From Prostheceraeus crozeri (taxonomy: Eukaryota > Platyhelminthes > Polycladida > Euryleptidae): a DNA stretch of 64,000 bases. A model generated the notes under the pieces. That model ran no database searches, was not told the origin of the DNA, and saw only the letters and a list, made by a program, of their open reading frames with translations. A program made the translations under genes and the position numbers. Shown here in pieces: positions 50,041 through 58,971 of the stretch. The stretch lies in NCBI GenBank assembly GCA_907163375.1, contig CAJQUW010002095.1:868001-932000 (forward strand), given 5' to 3'. Numbering within the stretch: the stretch's first letter is position 1; the number at the start of each line of letters is the position of its first letter.

Positions 50041-50125
50041 TTGACGTGCTATGTTGCTGGACTATCGTACCATGGACATCTATATACTATACTTTAATAT
50101 ATAGATATCCATGATCGTACTATGA
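50041..50125. repeat. hairpin inside the mariner-like element
   Basis: ATCGTACCATGGACATCTAT is inverted as ATATAGATATCCATGATCGT around an AT-rich loop. It abuts the inner edge of the right TIR. Confidence 0.6.
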
Positions 50126-50143
50126 ATGCTGGAAAAACGTGCT

Positions 50144-50551
50144 ATGATAAAGATTGAACAGGCAAGAACTATATTTACAAAAAAGTGTGAGTATAAAATT
50201 ATTAAAATATTACAGACACGTACAAAAATGAGGGGCAATCAGGAGTAAGTTACAGATTCTCGGGATAAAAGAAAGTTGGGAGGCCGGAAATGTCCTCCAG
50301 TCTCAAGTCACTTCGCCACTTTATTTTAGAGCCTCATGCAGTGGCTGGAGGCTCTAATGAGAGCGAACATCAGCTTGGTGTGAATGAAGGATCTGATTCC
50401 TTGGAGATGACTATCCCACTTCTTCTCAAGCTTGTGTGACATGAGCTTGAGGAAAGATTTTGTTTGGGGTCCAAAAACTCCATCACATGAGAAGATGAGT
50501 GGGTTGAAATCAGATCTTCGAAATTGGCATGATAAAGATGATAAAGATTGA
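50144..50551 (-). mobile_element. 5'-truncated LINE inserted in the mariner TIR, 14-bp TSD
   Basis: The insert 50158-50537 is flanked by identical 14-bp copies of ATGATAAAGATTGA (50144-50157 and 50538-50551). Removing it restores the right TIR to match the left one, so this is an insertion with target-site duplication. The minus-strand frame reads FNPLIFSCDGVFGPQTKSFL then KLMSHKLEKKWDSHLQGIRS and ends IRASSHCMRL at 50326. It resembles the region after the reverse transcriptase of some invertebrate LINEs. About 170 bp of 3' UTR follow and there is no poly(A) tail. Confidence 0.75.
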
Positions 50552-50789
50552 TGGATGGAATCGCATATTATTATGTTCGATATCTTGAATTCTACCATTG
50601 GAAATACACAAGATTCGAGCTTCTACCCGTTTGTCTCTAAGAGTAAAATATTCAAGCTTTATACTTTACAGACAAAAGCTGATGGATATTTTACATTTGC
50701 ATGCAAAAAGTCAGCTCAATCGAATGGAAATTGATGAAGTTATAAGCGTTTAGTTTTTGTCACTTTTTTGGGACACCCGGTACATCATA

Positions 50790-51225
50790 GATGTCTCATT
50801 GCACTAATTCATCAATATCATTTTCTAAATTTGTCAAGTTTGTGAATGCATGCATATCAATTTATACGATTTATTGGAGAGAAACAGAAGATAAAAATAT
50901 GTGTACAAAGCAGTAACAAAAGCTAATCCTAAACATATGCGTTTTCTAGCTCAAAGCGGCCAATGGGAGGTCTTCGTTTCAGGATCGCTTGAGCGTTCCT
51001 TCGTACGAGAGTCACTGAAAGCAGACCATATATTGACTCTCTGCATTCTGAAATCTTGGCATTTGTCTGGGTTGAGAGTCTCTGTGCGATGCGCTCTATA
51101 AAAGTCATAGCTTCCTCACCGAACCCTCCATATGCACTCATTGCAAACGGGAGGCAAACCCATCCTAGTTCACAACATTTTTCGCCATTTTTAGCAACCT
51201 TCCGTGCCTCTGCAGCTCTCAGCAA
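50790..51225 (-). mobile_element. second LINE-like C-terminal fragment
   Basis: The minus frame 51225-50929 reads AAEARKVAKNGEKCCELGWV, then AYGGFGEEAMTFIERIAQRL and IYGLLSVTLVRRNAQAILKR. The order W-x-x-(L/F)P(L/F)..-(Y/D)G.(F)G...FL..(I/M)...L...IR/YG.L...L.R..A is the same as in the fragment nested at 50.3 kb, so the two belong to the same broad retroelement group though they are different copies. The 3' boundary near 50790 is inferred. Confidence 0.5.
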
Positions 51226-51227
51226 CT

Positions 51228-51330
51228 CATGAATATCATGATATCATATATCATGATATCATATATCATGATATCATATATCATGATGTATCATGATATC
51301 ATGATACCATTGATAAATGCATATCAATGG
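51228..51330. repeat. palindromic AT-rich tandem repeat
   Basis: The 15-bp unit ATATCATGATATCAT is repeated about four times and is itself near-palindromic. It is followed by CCATTGATAAATGCATATCA...TGG, another inverted pair (51307-51330). The tract could extrude cruciforms. Confidence 0.9.
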
Positions 51331-51353
51331 TAATTACAAAATCCTTTCTATGT

Positions 51354-52447
51354 CAGGGACATCTATGATTAGTGTAAGATATCTAAGGGACGTTCAACTT
51401 CCATACTATGTACTGGACTGGAGGCCAGTGTCTTAGGTAGATTTGAGTAATTACGGTTGTTTGTGCACATCTGGATAAAACCGTGAAACAAGTTGTAAAC
51501 AATTATCCAGTACTCTAATACGCTCATTCATTCAGGGAATCTATTGAAAGAAGATTTTGGACACAGTCAAGAAGAAACTAAAGAATTGCAAAACTCCCAC
51601 AAGAATAAGCAACTGTCAATAACAGCTGCAATATCAACTGCTAGTGATTGGAATTGTTCACCTACGGCACGTAGCATCAATCGCTATTGGTGTGGATTCT
51701 GTACATTTCATACATGCTTTGCGAAATCGATTCAGTTGTTTTTTCGGAGAATTGTGGACTCTTTCTGGAAAATTTTTGATAATCTATTTCCTTTGCTCAA
51801 AGCAGTCATGGATTAAATGATAACTGTTTAGTATTGATTTTACTTGCTGCTACAATCATTGCAGCAATATGTCCTATGCCCTATTTATTGTTATTCTAGT
51901 TGATTACGAAATCCGCATAAATTTCGTCGGTGAATATGAAAACATTCGTGGATCACTGTGACAAAACTAGCCATCAATTTTCGTTTAATGAAAGTTGAGT
52001 AATACAAGGACGGAAATAAACCACACATGTTACATCGCCTCATTGCTCATGAATTCTCGAATAAAGTCCACCAGTGGTCCAAATTATTATACAGGAAGAG
52101 GTCTTAGAAAAGACAATGGGAAAATCAATGAAAATAGAAAGTCACAATTTATTTGAAATTGACCATCGATGGTATGCTTGTATCTGTACATGTACACTGC
52201 ACAGATTCTTTCGACAATTTCTCTGCAAGCTGGGCCGGGCGTGTTAATTGTTCAGCAATCAATTCAGCTGGATTCTGATGTACTTCATAATAAGGAAGTG
52301 AACTGTCTGCCATTTGGTCCATGGTTTTATCCAGATACACACTATCGCCATTAATCAAGTTTATCGAAGTCAGTGGCCTCCAGTCCAGTACATGGTATGG
52401 GAGTTGAACGTCCCTTAGATATCTTATATTAATCATAGATGTCCCTG
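51354..52447. mobile_element. TIR element, 1.09 kb, unclassified
   Basis: CAGGGACATCTATGATTA at 51354 is inverted at TAATCATAGATGTCCCTG (ending 52447). The arms stay similar for about 77 bp (AGATATCTAAGGGACGTTCA / TGAACGTCCCTTAGATATCT; ACTGGACTGGAGGCCA / TGGCCTCCAGTCCAGT). Two internal frames (51544-51816 plus and 52149-52436 minus) show no transposase motif. A clean target duplication was not found, so the superfamily is open. Confidence 0.75.
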
Positions 52448-52769
52448 TCTACATACTCTGTGGATGAACTGCTAGCATTCATGTCAATTTTCAATTTTTG
52501 AATCGGAGCTGATACTGGTCAAGCTCAAGCTAATACTTTTAAGTGCAGTCCTTGCATAATTAAGCCCGTCGAGCGGTTGTCTGACAAATTTCTTGACCAG
52601 TAGTCCGGTAACATCGTCGTCATTATAACTATCGCATCATCCTATTTTTGGTTCCGCAATGCGTCAATATAGAGGACAGACTATCGTCGTTTTCTATTAA
52701 AACTGTTTCATTTTTAAACTGTTTAGCACCAAACCTGTGTTTGTCGATCATTGATAACATTATACCGGC
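52448..52769. other. non-coding; part of a diverged repeat pair
   Basis: 52520-52620 is weakly similar in direct orientation to 56430-56520 (shared GGTCAAGC...CTTTTAA/C..TGCAGTC and GTCTGACA/GTCTCACA...TTCTTGA segments). No gene is seen. Confidence 0.4.
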
Positions 52770-53231
52770 ATGCGTGACACTGAAATGACTTCGGTATCTT
52801 CTGGGACTTATGACAAATCTATTTCGTCGGCAATTTTATTGACTCGAGCAAGAAGGGCTGCACTGGAGGTTAAAAGAAATCAAGTTGTTAAACTAGCTGA
52901 GATGGAGAAAAAGAGAATTCAATTCAACCTCGAATTAGAACGACAGAAAATTGATGCTGAAATAGCCGCGACAGATGCTGAACATTCAGTTCTGCTCACC
53001 GGTCACGCTTCTCGAGAAGACCTGACTGATGCTACAATAACTTTGTTGGATGACAATGTACAAGAACCACGGTCTCCAGCCGCTGATAAAAGTCGGTGCA
53101 ATTCGTCGTCACGCAACTTCGACCTGCCGTGTGTCACGTCAACTCCGCCCCGTGTGAATAATGATTCATCTTTGTCACATTCCCTTGTGAAACTCTCATT
53201 ACTGATGATTGGCTTCACTTCCAAAATATGA
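52770..53231 (+). pseudogene. coiled-coil ORF, possible BEL/Pao-type retroelement leader remnant (fossil)
   Basis: A 153-codon frame starts MRDTEMTSVSSGTYDKSISS and holds a charged helix, ARRAALEVKRNQVVKLAEME and KKRIQFNLELERQKIDAEIA. Ala/Glu/Lys-rich helices with this spacing are typical of the N-terminal part of BEL/Pao gag-related proteins, followed by a Ser/Pro-rich tail as here. No other parts (protease, reverse transcriptase, LTRs) are recognisable nearby, so at most an isolated old fragment survives. Alternatively it is a small host coiled-coil exon. Classification is tentative. Confidence 0.35.
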
Positions 53232-53713
53232 TTTTATTCTGACGCCAAGAAATTGGTCACAATCATGACACGTTTTATGACATTGATTGAAAGTAGCATG
53301 AAGATGATGGGGTAAGATGGAGCAATAGCTTAGCTAATGCAGCATCGTAGGGGAGAGGTCAAGAATTCGATAAAAAATACTGTCGTTTTGGATAGAAAGT
53401 AGGCCTACTCGTTAAGGCTCTTAAATCACTTGAGTCTGGGAGCATCTCATGTCACTGTGAGGTCGAACATTGATGGTTCGGGTCACCAGTATAATTAATA
53501 ACTGAGCTGAGGCGCTACTAATCCCGACCGATGAAATGATAAATTGCGAGATGTTACTGCATTCGACAGGTTATCTTGATGATTTCAAGTTATCTCTAAG
53601 ATCTATCACACCTCATATTGCCTTTATTGAATGCAAAATGGACTGAAATAGGCCCTATCCATAAAGAGCATCGTGCTTGAATCGAGCCAGACTTTTCCGA
53701 ATTACGCAAGTTG
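53232..53713. other. non-coding, nothing recognised
   Basis: No open frame or repeat boundary is visible between the coiled-coil ORF and the inverted repeat copy at 53714. Confidence 0.5.
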
Positions 53714-54270
53714 GGAATTCTCATACGATGATGAAAATCATCACAGCAGCCATTTGTAATAGAATATAATGCTTACTAAATTAAATTATTAATTGAAGTC
53801 CTAATGAGGACTGATGGCGTTCTCCGCAAGTGCACACATGCAATGCTACTCTAACCATTGGATTAATCAGGTCTTAAAAGAACTCAATGGAGCTGTCTCG
53901 TGGCAACGAATTAAAATTGATCAGCTTTGGCCCAATATCTGGTAAAAATGGAAATCTTAGGACTTATATTAACTCATTCTTGCTGTTAATATACTAACAC
54001 CATAGATTCCAAACACTGCCGCATACACGTTCAAAACAGACGTCTAATATACTGTACCGACTACAGATGCTGGTAGTGGAAATAGAAATGGACAACGGTC
54101 ACCTTAAGTAAAGGAAATTAAAAATGGATATTATAAAACAACAGGAGACCGATGGATAAAAATTGGAAAAGTGGAGGTAAAACATAGAAACACAATTATA
54201 CTACTAACCGATTACAAGTGAACTAATGCTGCACTATATCTGAGACTACACATGGTGGATAATGGTAATA
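53714..54270 (-). repeat. unclassified interspersed repeat, copy 2 (inverted)
   Basis: The reverse complement matches about 16735-17390 over most of its length. It begins at GAATTCTCATACGATGATGA (the shared end) and includes AATGCTTACTAAATTAAATT, TTGGCCCAATATCTGGTAAA and TGCCGCATACACGTTCAAAA. Differences are scattered substitutions and short indels, implying two independent insertions of moderate age. Confidence 0.75.
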
Positions 54271-54525
54271 GTCCACTATCCATAAGTAATAACAATAAGT
54301 AATCCAATAAACATAGTAATAATAAGAAATCGCACTGAAATGTCTTCAATGTCTGGCAGTGAAACGACTCATCATTCGCAAGAATGAGCATCATAAAGTC
54401 ATATATGTTCATAACGCAAGAGAATCATGCAAAATCAAATGATCGAAGCAAAATCGGGAAAATTTTCTGATCACTTCATCTCATTAATAATAGATTATGC
54501 ATTATTTAAATCAAAATCGTGTGCA

Positions 54526-54615
54526 TTAAGGGTGTGCGAACCCGACCCGAATTCGCGATCCGGGTTTACGATTTTTTTTCGGGTTCGGGTTGATTGTAAA
54601 ATATTCGGGTTTTAT
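54526..54615 (+). mobile_element. hAT-like terminus (GGGTGTGCGAACCCGA type)
   Basis: AAGGGTGTGCGAACCCGACC followed by CGGGTT-rich inverted motifs (TTCGGGTTCGGGTT, TATTCGGGTT) is the characteristic end of a widespread family of hAT-like MITEs. Only the left part is seen. A LINE fragment follows immediately and no matching right end was found. Confidence 0.5.
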
Positions 54616-54619
54616 TCAA

Positions 54620-54985
54620 TACTTCTCACCACATGCCCGCTTCTCTCGACTTGTTCTTCAACTCTCCCACCTGCACTCGCCTTCTAGCATTCTCGTTCCT
54701 CACTCGGTCCAGCCTTATCAGTCCCAACGACCATCTCAGCATATTCATCTCTGCCATCTGCATTTTCCCTCTGCGCATTCGTCACAGCTACCGCTTCCGT
54801 TCCATGCAGTATTACTGGTCTCATCATCGTTTTGTACATCTTCCCTTTCAATGTCGCTGTTACATCCTTGTCGCACCTAACATCTGCAATCTTCCATGCT
54901 CCCCAGCCCGCCTGGATTCTCGTTGTCACCTCTATGTCCGATTCCCGATCCGCTTGTGCAGTCGAGGTAGTCCAAGGTAGATGAA
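54620..54985 (-). mobile_element. LINE C-terminal fragment, frameshifted
   Basis: The minus strand reads SDIEVTTRIQAGWGAWKIAD, then VTATLKGKMYKTMMRPVILH and GTEAVAV. After a frameshift near 54780 it continues EMNMLRWSLGLIRLDRVRNE. This is the common post-RT segment of RTE-like LINEs (I..RI.AGW..WR......K...LKGK.YKT..RPA.LYG.E, then MLRW..G.TR.DRVRNE). Both ends are truncated. Confidence 0.8.
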
Positions 54986-55004
54986 TAGCAGACTGAATGA
55001 GCAT

Positions 55005-57780
55005 TGTAATGTGTTCTTGAGCGCACTGTGTCTGTTCGTGCTCAATTGTATTATTTTATCTTGAACGTCCGCATCACCTGGAAAAGCCTGCTGATCAAAT
55101 GAGATTTAAAAAAAAACAATGACAAAATAACAACCTTTGAGACTTACTTGAACACCTCTACTTGCCTCACTCTCTCCCATTGTAAGTTGATGCTGGACTC
55201 AACTTACTTCAATGGCGCAAGAAGAAAAAACTATAAAGTGTTGGCTTTCAGCTTGACAATGCACCGCCGCATTTTGGAATGGTCATCTTGACAATTGGTC
55301 AAACCACATTTGAAAATGGTCTTATTGGCCATTAAGGCACCATGACCATCAAGGAGCTGTAGCCTACTCACGCTGCTGAAATGCCATTGTAAAATAGGCC
55401 CATGTTAAAAAGCTTTTAGCACAGGTAAATCTCAAAAGCTGCAACAATCGCAAAAGCGTTAAAGCAGCAATAGAACACAAATTGAAGTTGAGAGTAGCGG
55501 ATGATCTTTGTGACATTGTGAAAGAATATGATGGCGATAATGAACACTTGATATGAAAAATCTTTTAATTTCTTCTATTAATTTCTTTGGAAATAAACTG
55601 GTTGGCCTGCATTGAGATTTGAAATCATACGTATAAGTTTATGATAAGTTTTATAAATAATAAGTTTTATCAAATACTTATATTTTTGAAAATTTCTTTT
55701 CTGTTGAAAAGCCAACCATCCTCAATACAATGATATATAAAATGTAATCAAATTAACGTGTAAGCGAAAGATGATGAAAAATAATTAAATTTCCATTACA
55801 AATGTATTTATTTGGCCACTATAGAAATTTTGGTTGATGAATGAAACTTCTAATGATGCTTTCGAAGTTTTTCCAAACTTTTGAGAAGCAGTGTACAAAT
55901 GTTTACGAAATACTAAGGATTCAAGTCACAGATATTTTCGAGGGCCTACAGTAGACAAGTTGTTTGATTTACTAGATCCTACACATTGTCGTACGTTGTC
56001 AGAAGACTCGTTGTTCACTAATCCTAGCAAATACTCCATAATATCAACATTTTGCAACTGTGAGCAGGTCTGATGTCCTGAACCATTGACGAGCCAGGTA
56101 CGAACCAGAAGGTCACAACGGGGTCGACCTGACCGGTGGTAGATTGCCAGCCGCTGCGCCGATGCGTTAAAGCGTGCGGATATGATTGTGGCCGCTAAGC
56201 TATCATCATGAGCAGATTAACCCGTGACATGTCGTATTTTTCTTGTCAATACCGGTACATCATAGATGCAAAGTTGCATTTTTCGATGCACTTTTATAAA
56301 TTTGTCTGCTTCGTGAAGGAATATATAACAGTGATAATTACAAATTACCTTGTAGTCTAGGGATGAAGTAAGTTAGTACTGATGCACATTTACACATATC
56401 AATTGCTGAATTTGATCGGCTATTGGTCAAGCAGCTACTTTTCAAATGCAGTCGTGGTTTGCATGTGATTGTCTCACATAGTTCTTGAACGGTAGCTCGG
56501 TAGCTTCGCCATATTATCACCGCATTTTTAAATTTTATACAGCCATGCTAGGGCGGCAACAAAGAAAACAAATCATCATCGCTTTCATTTGTCGACAGAG
56601 TCTATATTTGAGATTCATGCGAAATTAAAACCTCACATAACAAAATTTCGATCAGACAAAAAACTGAATGTTGAGATTTTTGTCCGTTGACGTTTGCAAG
56701 TTTGTTCGTTTCAAATTCTGGGATCAATCCAATGTAAGAGAACGCTAATTTTGGAGCCGTGAATTGCCATAAATGAGCAATGACATCTGTAATTGAAGGA
56801 AACAGACCTAACCAAGAACACGACACGATTATTGTCTGCCTGGATGATTTATTGCTAGATAGCCATGGCATATTCAAACGCCGCACGCGCTTCGTATTTA
56901 CTAGAGTTCGCATATCAGCAGGAACCAAAATGTTCACTTTGAACGATTGCAGGACTAGTGTGATTATCTTGCAAGTATGACACTGACATGTCTTTATTGC
57001 ATTTATGAGAACAATATCACACAATAATAGTCCCAGTACATCCCGATGCAGTTGTCATCTAACATGTGTCATTCATGTGACAGGTCATATTTGCACTATC
57101 AATGTTTTAAAACTCAGAATCACACATTTTCTCAGGAGAAGTCGCACTTGACACACGTACGAACTTTAGCAAATTTTATAATGGGCCAAATGAAGTGAAT
57201 CAAACACATACAGATTTATTTCGAGAACTACTTTCAAAGAAAGATAAACATCAACTTTTACACGTGCCTTGAGGTATCACCGATTTACTGATGAAATACT
57301 TCAAAGTTAGATCGCAAACACATGATGCGCTGAAATGGTGCGATATCATCTCATTCGAAGAAACTGTGACTTCTAGACAGAAACTAAACCACATGTGTCG
57401 AAGAATTTTCTTGCACTTGAACATTCCGTAAATTCATTCGAATCATGCAACAGAATGAATTTAAGTGAGAATGACATGTCAATGTCCTTTGCTTCAAATT
57501 CCTTCGACTAGAAGAAGTTCACACGACATTATTTAAACTATTATTGGCAGTTACAGAATTATATAGATACTTCCAACTCATTCTGTACATCATTGACATG
57601 TTGATGATATCATGATGAAAGAATTGCAGTAGATAGGTGCATATAGCAGTGCATAAGCTTCATCTAAGTTTATTTTTTAAAGAGACTTATTTGCCACACA
57701 TTATTGGAGCTGTGTTACCTGAGGATGACTGCATGCCTGACAGAGCCTAAAAATGAAAATTCTTCCATCAATCAATCAGA
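55005..57780. other. intergenic, no gene recognised
   Basis: It contains a tRNA-like head (56110-56175) and the diverged repeat at 56430-56520. The 140-codon minus frame 56602-57024 has no recognisable domain and is not called. Confidence 0.5.
56110..56175 (-). mobile_element. tRNA-like SINE head candidate
   Basis: The minus strand gives GCATCGGCGCAGCGGCTGG (A-box-like GGCGCAGCGG, complement of 56147-56164), then GGTCGACCCC (B-box-like, complement of 56120-56129). The local GC content is higher than its surroundings. Confidence 0.45.
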
Positions 57781-58427
57781 CGGAAAGTGTTAGAGGTGTG
57801 TGTAATTCCAGCAGTCACATATGGTCTGGAAACAGTGGCGCTCACCAAAGATCAGCAATATAGACTACAAGTGTGCGAGAACAATTGGCTGAGGAGGTTG
57901 TGTGGAGTGAAGTTGGTAGACAGAAGAAAACTTGCAGAAATGAGACTCGAAGTCGGACTGAAACGAACTATGACTCAGAAGATTGTGGGAAAGAGACTAT
58001 CTTGGGCCGGACATGTGGCAAGAATGAATGAGCAGAGGCTACCCAGGCGAATGGAGCAAGAAATGAGTGTGCGAAGAAGAGGAAGACCGAGAATTCGTTG
58101 GAGTGACTGTGTCAAAAGAGATTTCCAGAAGGCGGAGGAAGATTGGAGAAGTTGGAGAAGCGACGCAGAAGACAGAGTCGCATGGCGGAGAACTGTGCAC
58201 AATGTGGTGGAAGTATGGAGCGGCTGACATTTTACTTGACTGTGTTTCCTGATATCGTTTCATGTAGTTTGTGGACCCCTGATAGTTCGTGGACTGTAGC
58301 TAGTTTGTGTTTCCATGAATTTTATGATGTATATGAACTGTCTCCTTTTTATCTTGTTTGTATGAATCCCCCCTACCCCATTTATATGGGAGAGAGGGGT
58401 TGCTAAAATAAAAAATAAAATAAAATC
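57781..58427 (+). mobile_element. 5'-truncated LINE with 3' UTR and TAAAA tail
   Basis: The + frame from 57781 (RKVLEVCVIPAVTYGLETVA, then KIVGKRLSWAGHVARMNEQR and RRRGRPRIRWSDCVKRDFQK) ends WRRTVHNVVEVWSG at the stop 58225-58227. This is the C-terminal tail of a LINE ORF2 (LSWAGHVAR...GRP..RW.D...D pattern). A 175-bp 3' UTR and the tail CTAAAATAAAAAATAAAATA (58403-58426) follow. Flanking TCAAT repeats (57769-57776 and near 58427) may be the target duplication. The ORF part is undamaged over its 149 codons, so the insertion is fairly young. Confidence 0.88.
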
Positions 58428-58971
58428 AATTGACTCTAAGTTCGAAATACATAATTTGAAGGTGCAGTTACAAAATTTAGATTTGACGGGACTCACCAGT
58501 ATAAATGTTCTCAGAATACAAGTACAGTACATGCAACTCGGGCTTTCAATGTGCTGCTGCCGTTGTTCGAATTTTCAATTTTTCCCAAGAATTATTGATA
58601 CTCATACGATTGCGAACTTCCACCAACTGCGTGTGAGCCGTCGCATTGATTGAATAGACAAAGTTCCCCCTACACTGAATATCTCGCCAATATTTTCGAC
58701 CTGTTAAGTTCCGGTTTTGCATTTCCAACAAAGCCGCTTGTAATTTCTTTCATTATTCTATCTGTCCAGTTTTTTTTCGATGACAGTTGCACCATGACGA
58801 GTAGTGCTCGTCATTGTCAGTCAGAGGCATGTGCAGATAGAGAAACTTGTCATTTGAAGGAAGTATTTCATGATCGGGCTTAACAAGGAAATGCCTTTCT
58901 GACGCACAGCGAAAACTGATGAACGCATAGTGCTTTATTATTTGATATTTTTAGTTGGAAATTTTAAGTAT
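58428..58971. other. non-coding, nothing recognised
   Basis: Short frames on both strands without motifs, lying between the LINE tail and the hAT-like element. Confidence 0.5.

Larger units (their letters stand above)
48871..50782 (-). mobile_element. Tc1/mariner-like element with long TIRs, interrupted by a LINE
   Basis: CCGGGTGTACCAAAAAAGTG (from 48873) is inverted at CACTTTTTTGGGACACCCGG (ending 50780). TA dinucleotides (48871-48872 and 50781-50782) serve as target duplication. The similarity between arms extends about 270 bp inward, unusually long TIRs. The interior minus strand carries a decayed transposase. The right TIR is split by a LINE insertion (50158-50537) with its own duplication. 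Without that insert the element would be about 1.5 kb. Confidence 0.88.

Noticed and set aside
51228-51330. CRISPR-like array
   Set aside because: Units are contiguous with no spacers and the genome is eukaryotic; it is a palindromic tandem repeat.
56602-57024. 140-codon minus frame as a gene
   Set aside because: No motif, antisense frame also open, repeat-rich surroundings.
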